Position numbers and translations under genes: made by a program
Assembly (NCBI GenBank): GCA_029964075.1
Contig: CM057142.1
Location: 26,166,392 to 26,230,391, forward strand
Reading direction: 5' to 3'
Source: Patiria pectinifera
Lineage: Eukaryota > Echinodermata > Asteroidea > Valvatida > Asterinidae
Length of the DNA: 64,000 nt
Shown here: piece after piece, positions 12,303 to 23,900 of the stretch
Layout of the letters: the number at the start of each line of letters is the position of its first letter
How positions within the stretch are numbered: the first letter of the stretch is position 1
Notes under the pieces: model-generated
Database searches by the model: none
Told to the model about the DNA's origin: nothing
Seen by the model: the letters and a program-made list of their open reading frames with translations, nothing else

Positions 12303-13515
12303 TTATGAGAATGAACTGTACATGTTCAGTGTACTTGTACATGCACTGGTAACTGTCCATTCGTATATTTACACATGCAGTTGTATTTTTTTTTTAATTG
12401 TACCATGTGAAAAAAGCGACTCACTTTACAAAAATGCCATGTGTAGGCCTACCGTACATGTAGATATTCTGTCAATATCTACTTACTATAGAAATAATAC
12501 AAATACATGTACATACATGTACATACATACATGTACATGTACATATTTGTGCTTGCAAATAACTTTACTCTGATTTGAGCACACATCTGCAAGTGTTGTC
12601 AAAATTCCCTGCATATTTTCCCTGAAGCAAAGACTAGAACACTCCCAGTTGCACTTTCATGACATGTGCTTTAATATGAAATCTTTTAATATCCAAAACA
12701 AATTTTAAAAATGGGAACTGATTGTCAGCTGCTTAGTGGCCGAAATTTATGTGACGGAATATTAATTCTGATTGTGAATCAAAACAGACATTTCAGCGGC
12801 ATCCTCTCCAGGCAATTTATGAGGGGCTAGTGAGCGCTCTGATTTACTGCTATTGGTGTCGTTGTAAATTGAACATAATTGTGGGCAACCAGACCCATTA
12901 CTACCTCGGAGGTTCAAGGGAGAGTTCACTTGTCGCTGGGGCAGATGTTAAAACCATTGCCAGTTGTGCATGCTTTTCTCAAATGTTCAGGAAGTGATTC
13001 AATTGCCAAAGATCGCCAAGAGCTTTGGTCCAGACTTGAGTCCAGATTTTCATGTCTGTTTTTACAAAACGTAGGTTTTGTTTGTCAGACTTGTTCGTTT
13101 CAACAGACAAATTATGTCAATGAAAAGTGAATGTGGTCAGATTCCAATGTGGTTTATGCATGTAACTGTATTGCTTATAAATGCATCGCTACATATAAGG
13201 CGTGAGCCCTTTTGCCACATGGCACAAATGGGTTTACGACTTTTTAGTTTGCAACCCTTTTGAGCACAGAGATTTTGTCAGCATTTTAGATCAGGACTTT
13301 ACAAAGAACTTATGACCATAGACTTCATGCAGTATCTGCATGTATATTAATTTCAATAAAAGAGATTTTAATTAAATAAAGATGTACGAACTGTACATGT
13401 ACCACTACTCATCCTATTATGTGGGTTGTGGAGTAACAAATCTACCCTTTGGTTTTATGTGATCCTCACAGAGTGTACATGTGTAGTCCTTGGAGTTCAT
13501 ACTTGGAACATAGTC
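12303..13515. other. Non-coding stretch
   Basis: ACATGT/GTACAT runs at 12505-12545; the rest looks unique. 12720-12890 is less AT-rich than its surroundings, but no exon is recognisable. Confidence 0.4.
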
Positions 13516-14054
13516 TTAAAGATATACAGTACGTGTAGTCCATCATTTGTAATTTGTGCATTTTGTTCGTTTCAAGCAATAAAAGTGTTCAAAATCTAAT
13601 GATACTGAACAACTAACCTGATGAAGTTTCAGCTCAGCTTCAGCTGTATGTCCCGAGAAAAACAGCATTCTAGGATCTCAATTTCAAATCAAAAGTTGCT
13701 GAATCATGTTTTGAATTGGGCCTGAATTCAGCGTGCGAGACACGTTCTCACTGAGCCGGTTGCAGCTATACGCGATGTCGCGCACTGATCCGACAAATTA
13801 TAGCAACCGCATGTGCATCGTGCCAATGCTTGCGCGCGCTTCGCTGAATAACAAAACGAACTACTAATTTAAATTTTCCTACGGTGCGTCTTAAGACGCA
13901 CCGTTGGAAAGGCCTTCTTTCGTTGATTACTTCAAAATGACAGCTTGCCAGAAAGAATAATTTCACAGGGAGTTTAGTCAACCAAGTATGTATTTCAAAA
14001 ATAATTACGCCAGTTACTTTTCGGATGGCTGCAAATGATGGACTATAGCTTTAA
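13516..14054 (+). mobile_element. TTAA-bounded MITE, family E
   Basis: TTAA at 13516-13519 and 14051-14054, with inverted ends GTAGTCCATCATTTG / CAAATGATGGACTATA. A perfect 24-bp palindrome sits at 13881-13904 (ACGGTGCGTCTT and its inverse). A second copy at 21792-22335 and a truncated one at 7706-8222 share the same plan. Confidence 0.8.
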
Positions 14055-14121
14055 TACCTGTAACTTTGGGCATGATCCCTGGCTGTATGGCATACTGGTT
14101 TATGGCTTCTGACTAGCGCCC

Positions 14122-14252
14122 CTTGAACAAAGATATTGACTAATTGGGGAACCGCCAACATAGGGCTGGATAGCTCAGTTGGTAAGAGCACCAGAACGGT
14201 TATCCGGAGGTCGCAGGTTCAAGCCCCGCTCCAGTCAATTTCTTTGTTCAAC
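14122..14252 (+). repeat. tRNA-like unit between 19-bp inverted repeats
   Basis: 14164-14236 folds as a tRNA-like sequence: acceptor GGCTGGA pairs fully with TCCAGTC, D-arm GCTC/GAGC, T-arm GCAGG/CCCGC with one mismatch, and A box (TAGCTCAGTTGG) and B box (GGTTCAAGC) present. Position 33 is C, not T, so it is probably a SINE-type relic. It is flanked by CTTGAACAAAGATATTGAC (14122-14140) and its inverse (14234-14252). Confidence 0.6.
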
Positions 14253-14661
14253 TTTAGTTCATGTGTAACAGCTGATTTGTCATACAAAAACATCAAATTC
14301 AGATGCTGACAAGGCATCCTTTATTTTTGCTTAACTACCATTCATTAATACCTCAGACAGTTTAGCTATTCCTATTGGTCGAGAGCCCGTCACGTGGCCG
14401 GTCTTAAACGGATGATAAAGATGCCTCTTACCCGTTTTATTGGTTGAGCGTTCAGTTCTCATGTAGGCATGCGCAACACTACCAGTAGTAGAACATTCCT
14501 TGAAACATCTTCAATGCATAAATTATCAGGATCTTAACAGTAATGTACTGTAAGTCCGGTTGTCCTTCAGTAGTTTTGTGCCAGCATCCCTTGGATGTAC
14601 ATGTAGCATGGACTCAGTCTCGATATAACTTCTTGCGTTTTCTTTCATCTTTGTTATCCAG
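14253..14661. other. Intron end with a dispersed fragment
   Basis: 14335-14490 matches 24410-24610 in inverse orientation (shared ATTCCTATTGGTCGAGAGCC and CGTTTTATTGGTTGA). The PTK7 Ig2 exon follows. Confidence 0.5.
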
Positions 14662-14952
14662 GGATACAACCTTCTGCCAAAGTCACCTTGAAGTCTCCGG
14701 ACTCCCTGGACCTGATTAAGGAAGGAAGCCGGGTCACTCTCAACTGCAAAGTGGACGGCAACCCTCCGCCGGACATAGTCTGGTACCGGGACAAAGTCCG
14801 GCTTGAAGCTGATGAGAACATTGAGCTGATGCGTAGCAGGCTGCGGCTCCGCAGTGCCGGCACAGAGGACAGTGGCGTCTACTCTTGTATTGGGCAGAAC
14901 CGGGCTGGGCAAGCCTGGAGCTCGGGCGGAAACCTTACCTTGACCATTCTGG
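14662..14952 (+). CDS. PTK7: PTK7 exon: Ig domain 2
   Basis: The exon starts after CAG at 14659-14661 and ends before GTAAG at 14953; phase 1 at both ends, 291 bp. It encodes one complete C2-type Ig fold: VTLNCKVDGNPPPDIVWYRD holds the first Cys and the core Trp, and TEDSGVYSCIGQNRAGQAW holds the D-x-G-x-Y-x-C motif. The GQAWSS segment matches GQACSS of human Ig2. An NLT glycosylation sequon lies near the end. It is the first recognisable coding exon in the window. Confidence 0.95.
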
Positions 14953-17900
14953 GTAAGCAACCATTCCGTTATCTCAACTTCTGTAAAATAACCAGTACCC
15001 ACACATTTTTTTTTTTTAGTATTTTAAATGATTTAGGATTTTACAGTACAGTCAATTGAACTCTGTGCAAAAGAGTGTTGCCATTCCTGTGTTTGAGACA
15101 TGTATGCTAATTTGTGCATAATTGTCACATGTACTTTTTATCTGAATATTCACTTGTCTTGGCATGGGCGGCTATGACATTGCAGTGTCTTTCATATTCT
15201 CCCTTTGACATCTTTGATGTCTGTTTCTTGTAGGAATAAAACCCTTACAGTTAGCAAAGCCTTGGAAGTTAGGGTTTCTAGTCATGTGTCCAAAAAATAA
15301 TACGTAGAGACTATGCATTGCAAGTCGCAAAACCAGTTTTTAAGTCAGTTTTTTTCTTTCTGTTTATGTTTAGTCACTCTAGTGCACTTGTGACAGCCAT
15401 ACCATTCACAATCACACCTGCCAACTATTAATTGTGTAAAAGATGGATGGAATGGCAACCAGTGAGCAGTGAATCAGTCATTTAATCCCTTGCGAGCTGG
15501 GCAGGTGTGCAAATTAAAGCAGCAATCTGAACGCCATTTGTTGTTTTTGCATAGAAATTTTAAAATAATGCAAGTCTCTATTTTAGAGCCAGGGCATAAA
15601 TCAAAAGGATTAGCAAGTTTGAATTCCTTTACAGTGCACCAGTTTTCAACCTTAACTCTAAACCCCTAGTCCCTTTTTGCTAGGAACCATCCTCAATCCT
15701 CTAGAATTTTGCACAAGTGATCAAATGAAGGATACCCACTGCCTCAGTCCTTCAAAATCCTCCGACAGCCCTGCCTCTCAAAATACATTCATCCTCTATC
15801 CTCCGAAATCCCCCTCTTCTTCAAACACCATTCATCCTCAATCCTCCAAAATCAACTGGTACTGAATGTGCATTCATCCTCAATCCTCCAAAATCCTCCA
15901 AAATCCTCCGAAACTGCCCAGAGGACTTGGAGGAGTGAGGAGGGTAAGGGTTTGATTAAAGGCGAAACCATTGTCAAACAGTAAACAAAAAGTGTATATT
16001 GGAAACCTTTGGAAACATTGTTACTCAAATGCCCAAAATTACGTTAAAACTGCTGCAAGTGGAAAATAAGTACATTTGGCAATGTTTCCACGATGCACTT
16101 TGGATAAAGTAGGTTAAGCATTTTCAACGGTAGCTTTCCACATCACGATTGCTCATGTTGGCTGCCAGGCTTGCATCTCTGTCGACGAGCAGATTTTTGT
16201 GATTTATTCTCACGTGTCACTTGTAACTCTTCTGTCTTCACAGATGCCGACTTTCCCGTCAACCAAGAGTCACCAGAGGATGTGCTAGCAGTTGTCGGGA
16301 CGTCGGCACAGTTCCGGTGCTCCTTTTCTGGCAACCCAAACCCAGACATGGAATGGTACTTCCGTCGGTCGAACGAGGGGAACAACGTGGTGCATCTGGC
16401 AAATGGGACGAGGTAAAAAGTTTTCTGTGCTAGCCACACGAATGGCCAGCAGATGTTGAAAAGTTTACCCCTAACTCCCTACGGCGTGTGAAAAAAAATC
16501 ATATTAAAATTGGAACATTCAGGACTATATGCAAACACAACTTGACACATTGTGAACATTTTTACAGGTCCATAGATAGACAGTATATTTGTACACATGC
16601 TTTCTGTTGTACTTTACTGAAGGTTATCCATGCAAATTTACAAGAACTTTCAAGGTGTAGTCAGCCCCGTCGCAAGCCCTGAGCATCTGGGGGACCATAG
16701 TACCAACTAGGGGGCCCACTACCATAAAAAAAACCAAAAATACATATGTATGGCTTTTGCCGTTTGGGGGGGGGGTGGCAATTGCTTGCCAAGGGGGCCC
16801 TGCCCCTCCAGGGGGCCCCAAGATTTTTTTCTCTGAAATACTGCAACATCTAGAATGAAACATTTAAGCCCCCCCCCAAATGTCTATTTGCTGAGTTCCC
16901 ATGAGTTGCTTGAAAAACTATCGTGCTATAGTCTTGGATTCAAGCGGGTGAAGCGACTGGTAATCGACGCTCGCGGTATGTAAGCCAAACAAGCACACCT
17001 GGTACCCTGCTACATGTTCCGTACTGTACAGGTCATTTTGTCTGTAAATAGGGAAGAAGTTGAAAAGACTGCAACAAAGCATTTTAACAAAAACCACAAG
17101 AATAAAATTTTCAAACCGAAATTTCAAACATTTGAACAGATCAACCCTGAGGAATGGCTCTACAGTAAAAACGTTATATGTATTCCAATTCTTTCTAGAT
17201 TCAAGACCAACAATTTTGCATCGGTGAGCAGTGACACCTTTTTTTATTGATTGGTCTATTGGTTTTAATCGTTGTTTACAATTTTGTCCTTTTTCCGTAA
17301 CTGTTCCAACAGCACCAGGATCTCACCAGATGGCACTCTGCACATCGATGACATCATGCTTACTGATGAAGGCACTTACATCTGCATTGGGAGGAATGAG
17401 GTCGGAGAGGCTGACGTTGAGGCCCAGCTTGTCGTAGCAAGTAAGAATCCCGTGATCATATTTGAGTTGGTCAACTTGGTCCCCTTATCACCTCTACCCG
17501 TAGCTCAGGTCTGCCTTGTTGTCCCAATGATAGCCCTAGCTCACTGTGTGGTTTTCCTCAGGAAGTTTCTCAAATCCTTCAGAATGCTTGATTCTGTGAC
17601 ACATACCAGAGATTGTAGGGTCCATGAAATTAATTTTTCTGAGGAACGCATTTTGTGCAACTTTCTACTCCTCTTAACCAGTTCGCGCCGGATGATGTGT
17701 ATACCTGCAAAAAGAGTATCCCTGCAAAGGTTTTGCGGTATTCGGAACGGATGATGGATAAACATGCAGGGAGCGAGGCCAGAAATATCTGTCAGCAACC
17801 CGCTCGCAGAGAGCGAGGCAAGAAATACGAGTGTGCTGCCAAAGGGTGATGGCTTCAACCTGCCTGGCATTAGTTCAAGTGAAAAGTAATCCTGCTCCTC

Positions 17901-20900
17901 GTTCCGTTCTGGTCAAAATAATCCCGGCGCGAACTGGTTAAATGAATGAAAACTATTTGACACTCCTTTGTGGTTAATCTTATTAACCAAGAAGAAGTGC
18001 ACTTCTTTAAACATTTAAAATGTTTCCCATGCTTTTCTGGACAACTTAGGGCGCTGTTGCTATGATGTCATTTCAGGAAAACACTGTTCAGTGCAGGTGT
18101 TCTCTGTCCAAATTGAAAACCCAAAAATTTGTTAGTTGAAAACATTCGTGAGAGAAGTTTGCTCATTGGCTTTACTGCCATGTACTGACAAAACAATGAA
18201 CCACCAAAGAAAAGAAAATATACAACAGCCAACTTTTGGTGCTGAAATAACTGTAAAATTGAGGTTTCTGCCTGAAATGATATTTGCCATAACTACCCAT
18301 ATGTACGTGTTCTACATAACCCCCTAGGACCGACACACAAAGGGATCCTTTCAGTCCTTGAGAGTTGGGTCTTTTTGTTCAAACAGTCCTCTGTAGTAGG
18401 TTTGTGTGCTTAGTCTATGGGGGAGTGTTATATTACAGGGACAAAGGGAAACACAAAGCATTGTCCTCAGGTGTATAGTAAAACAAGAGTGCATGTGCAG
18501 TTTTGTGTGCACACTCAGGTCTCATGAGTGGTCTTGAAGCACCATCTGTTGTTCGTGCGTGATATAAAATGTTTTGGTACACCTGGAAGAGCACTCAAGT
18601 ACAACACCAATGTTTCTGTTTATCATACTCTTCCCAACTCCTTCCCCAATGCAGAAGTGAAAGATCTTCCCAACCTTGGCACCCGCATGGTCCCCGATGG
18701 TGAACCTCTATCAGTCAACTGCACCTACCCCTACGGCGAGACGGGGGGCATGCCCACACCCCAGATCAGCTGGCTGGACCAGTCCAACGCCCCCATCAGT
18801 GTTAACCCAGATGACAGGGTCCACACCGTAGGGGGGACCTTACTAGTCTTCAACCGACTGGTGGAAGCTGACAATGGCAACTACACATGCAAGGCTTTCA
18901 ACTCCGCTGGAGAGAAGACTACTCAACTTGGTGTTGTTGTTGCAAGTGAGTATTAGTTTGGAAAAGGGGATACTAAATTCTTTCTGGCTATGTACATTTT
19001 GTTTGCCATCCCTTTTCGCAACCAATTCAGCCATTCATGTTGAAAGAGCATTTTTGCTGTTAAGCAACATCTACAAAGGAATACTGGTATATTGCATCAA
19101 AACAAGCTCGATCGGAAAAATCTCGGAAGCTGCGGGCCAACGAATTGGTGTTCATGCATGAGTCACGTGATTGTGCCATGTAATTTCTGGAAGGAGTAAT
19201 GTTTTGAGTTTCAAAAAAATAAGGTTTTTGATCCCAGTGACCCCTAGATGACCTTTGACCCCAGTTTGGTCATGTGACATGTTGGGCTGGGCTACTGATA
19301 CTTCTGACAAAGTTTGGTTGAAATCAGTCAAAATATGTAGGAGCTAAAGACAATGTCAACATTTGTTACTAACTAACTAGAGAGACATGATGATTGTTGA
19401 GCTGTTATCCCGCGACTAAAAATGGTTTCTCCGGTATAATCACATTGTGGGGCACTGCCTCTTCTTCTCTGCTCCTCCTTTTGTACTGCTACAATCTCCT
19501 TGCAGGGATTTTTGAAGTTGCAGGCACCCATTCTCCATTCACACTTCTCACACATGCTTTGCGATTCTTTTTTCCAGCATAATTCTTGCTCCGTTAAACA
19601 TCAGTGCAGTGTAGCTCAATTGAAATACATTCCTTTCCACAGCTGTCCCGGAATTCACCGTGCGGCCTCAGGACACGGCGGAGAAGGAGATGAGGGATGC
19701 TTGGCTGCACTGTCAGGCGGACGGGAACCCCAAACCACAGATACGATGGTTGAAGAAAGATAACAGCGAGCTGCAGGTAAGCAAGACGATGTAGACAAAC
19801 AGTCTTTAGCCACTGCCCTTCTGCACCCTCCAAAACACTTCAAGTTTGGCTGGAAGAGAATGCCATATGTTTGCTGCAAGGACATAACTGTAGGGTTGTG
19901 CAGCCTCACACACCATATAGTGCCAAGCAGTTTTCTCTGATAGGCAAAGGAGCATCTTACAAATCACTCCATTTGTTGTCTTTGCTGAAAACTACACACA
20001 GTAAGCATGGGTATAATGGGAACGAATTTGTTCAGTGTCTTTTCTTCATTAATTAACCCTAACCCATCTCAATCCCCCAAAATCCTCATTGCGGTTTTGG
20101 AGGATTTTGGAGGAATGAGGACGAATGGTGTTTGAAAAACATGAGGATTTTGGAGGATTGAGGATGAATGGTGTTTTACATGTAGCACATGAGGATTTTG
20201 GAGGATTAAGGATGAAGGGTGTTTGAAGAAGAGGAGGATTTTGAAGATTGAAGATGAATGCATTTTTTGAGGCAGGACTGTCTGATGATTTTGAAGGATT
20301 GAGGAGCTGGGTATCCTTCATTTGAACATAGGCGCAACATTTTGGAGGATTTTGGAGGATTGAGGATGGTTCCTAGCAAAAGGCCCTGGGGGGTTAGGGT
20401 TAGCCCTTCCCAAATACTCCAAAATCCTCTTTGCAAAATGCAGGATTGAACCTATGTGGCAAAAATGTGTGGCTGATATTGGAGGATGCACTGTTTCAAG
20501 TTCGTTGGCCGGACCTTGTGTTGTTTATGCTCAGACATGCATACATTTAGGCCTAGTAATCCTGAAATCCTAGTAACCCTTGAATCCTCTGCACTGCTCC
20601 AGGATGTCACTGGCTCTGCCTCACCAAATATTAACAGTGATTGCGGAGGATTTTGCAGGATTGAGGCAGTGGTCACCCCTCCAAGGACCACACTCAAGAA
20701 ATAACACAGGAATTTGCAGGATTGAGGCTGTATGCAATTTTTTACATGGAGGCAGTTGGAGGATTTTGCAGGATTGAGACAAAAAGTATGTTTAACAACA
20801 GTAATGACCATTGTTGATTTGCTAACGGAAAGGTTTTCTTTTCTATTTCAGGACAGTAGATTTGTTACGTTGGACAACGGAACGCTACACATCCGAAACC

Positions 20901-23900
20901 TTATGATGAGTGATGAGGGTGTTTTGTTGTGTCAGATTGCGACAATTGCAGGCAGTGATGTTGCTCAGGCCACACTATCCGTCATACGTACGTATCATTG
21001 TAAAAGACTCAGCAAAAGAAGAGTAAAATCTACGTATCAATGTCTGATTTCATCAGTTGGCCATATTTGGAGCGTATGTGAGCGCTCTTACGATGCCATT
21101 GTAATGTTTTTACAGACGTGAGTGTTGCTGAGAGTCAAAATTACATTTATCACAATCTTTAATATTTTTTTCTATAAAGGTGCCAAACTGAGATTCAATA
21201 ACTGTTTGTACCAAAAAAATGGCTTAGTCATTAAGTACATTCTATTAAACAATTGTTGACTGATGTTATTTGGGATATGACGTTTTTAACACCCGAGGGG
21301 CGTATAGCACCCAAGGAGCGCATAGCACCCGAGGGGTGCTTCGCCGAGGGGTGCTATGCGCCCCAAGGGGGTTAAAAACGGGGGTTAAACGGAGCAAAAC
21401 CTGGTTTGATTGTATCCCTTTTTTTTCTCCTACCGTCTCCCCCTTCCCTCCTCCCTTCATCCCTCAGCGGTCCTGAAGTTCTCCCCGCCACCAAACAGCA
21501 AGCCCCTGGAGCGGTATGAGGACTCCAAGATTGTCTGCCGGGCCACAGCTCGCACCCCGCCCATCATCCGCTGGTTCAAGTTGCCTGACCGGCTAGCCAA
21601 ATGGGACGACCACATCAACGAGACGGACGGCAAGCTCAGCTTCCACCCGGCTAAAAAGACCGACGCTGGCCGGTACATGTGCGTAGCCACGGCCGGCAAT
21701 GAAGTCATCAATATCACGGTCACAATTGACGTCTTCGGTACGTCATTCTAGTCAGACAAATTTGCATTGCCCTTGGTATTTACATTTGCAGTTAAAGGTA
21801 TAGTCCATCATTTGTAATTCCTGCATTTTGTTCGTTTGAAGCAACAAACGTGCTCAAAAACTAAAGAAGGGTGCTGAACAACTAACCTGATGAAGTTTCA
21901 GCACAGCTTCAGCTGTGTATTTTGAGAAAAACAACATTCTAGGATCTCGATTTCAAATCAAAAGTTGCTGAATCATGTTTTGAATTGGGCCTGAATTCAG
22001 CGTCGGAGAGATGTTCTCACTGAGCTGATTGCAGCTGAGCAAATTCGCGCACTGATCTGCCGAATGGTAGCAACCGCGTGTGCATCGTGTCAACGCTTGC
22101 GCCCGCTTCGCCGAATAACAAAACAAACTACTAATGGAAATTTCCAACGGTGCTTCTTAAGAATCACCGTTGGAAAGGCCATATTTCGTTGATTGCTTCA
22201 AAATGACAGCTTGCCAGAAAGAATAATTTCACAGGGAGTTTAGTCCCCTTACTATCTTTCACCCAAATACATTTTTCAACAATAATTACGCCAGTTACTT
22301 TTTGGAAAGCTGCAAATGATGGACTCTGGCTTCAAAACATCCCTCTGTCCAAGAATTACATCATAAAGTCACTGGTTATGTACCTCGTGCACAAATACCC
22401 CCTCAACCTTACTAAAGGGAGAGTTTGGGAAGACCACTCAGAGGGACATGCCAACTCGTTGCTGATGGCACCTGACTTAAAGCTCACACGACGCTATGGG
22501 ATTATGCACATTCAGAATAACATAATGCCCTTGTATTGAAAATGGCAAAATGAAATTTGAAAATAAGGTTAAATGGGACATAAAGGTGCATTTTCAAGGA
22601 TTGCATTGCAAAAATTACGTTGCTTGGCCCTTTAAAAGAAATTAATTTAACCAGGTCCAAAACGAATCAGTTTACTGCACTCATCGCCTTTACATACAGA
22701 CAGTGTGATACACTGCATCGCACATTCCTGTATGCACGCACGTTACTCTGGACAAGCCAGTTGCTCTCCTCATGTTTTTCAGTGTCTGAAACCAAAATGT
22801 TGCTAGCATCGGTCACATGGTCAATGTTCTTCCTGTACTGCAGCAATTGCAGTTGGGTCATTCTATAAATTTGGGGTCCACTTTTTTTCCCGTCCCTGTT
22901 ACATCTGACATCTATGATTGTATAATTCTGATGCACTCCTTAATGCAGTCATCCTGCAAGAGTGATTATGAATAGCAAACTACCTACCCAACAAATAAAC
23001 AATCATTTGAAGTCACTTTTAATGATGCTTGAATGGCAAATTACAAAGTACCAAGGTAACAGGGACGGGAAAAATGTCACACTTTGGACCCCAAATTTAT
23101 AGAATGACCCAGTTACCAGGAATGTATTTTGAATGCAAATGGATGTTTTGAAAACATGTCTTATGATGCAAAACAGTTCCAACACTAAATCAAATTAGGT
23201 TTTGCCCTTCACCGACGTTTAAACACTGTATACTCAGTGTGTTACCTCCCGAGTGAAAGTTTGGAAAAAATCACCCGGGGTGGGACTCGAACCCACGACC
23301 TCCTGCTTTCTAGTGCAGATGTCTTACTAGAAAGCAGGAGGTCGTGGGTTCAAGTCCAACCCCGAGTGATTTTTTCCAAACTTTCACTCGGGAGGTAACA
23401 CACAGAGTATACAGTGTTTAAATGTCGGTGAAGAGCAAAACCTAATTTGATTTATATCACCCCGACGCAAAAATTCTATCTTATAATTCCAACACTAGTG
23501 AGTGAACACAAAAGTGACTGCCCTTTTCTTTAATAGAAGATTGAATATTTTTCTTAATTGTATTTAATTTTTTGTTATCTGCTCGGCAGAACGTCCCAAA
23601 TTCACCATCCTTCCCAAGAACATGACGGGCTATGAGGGCTACTCCCTGATCATTGACTGCCAGGCTAAGGGCGACCCGCTCCCACGCATCACCTGGTTGG
23701 GTATCGCCCCGGCCAAGGTGGAAGCCCCTCACATGATCAAGCTGGATAACGGCTCACTCCTAATTGATGAGATCAAGGCCTCGGACGCAGGCAATTATCA
23801 GTGCATCGCTGGCAGCGACGCGGGGCTGAGCAACCAGGAGATCACGCTGACTGTCAAAAGTAGGTCCTCCTCTAACAAGCTGGTTCACACTCGGCGTACA

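Noticed and set aside
12879-13130. Possible missing PTK7 Ig1 exon
   Set aside because: Contains Cys and Trp but no Ig spacing, no D-x-G-x-Y-x-C motif and no matching phase 1 splice sites.
14164-14236. Functional tRNA gene
   Set aside because: C at position 33, mismatches in the anticodon and T stems, and MITE-like flanks point to a tRNA-derived repeat.
14526-15002. 158-codon open frame on the - strand
   Set aside because: Antisense shadow of the PTK7 Ig2 exon.
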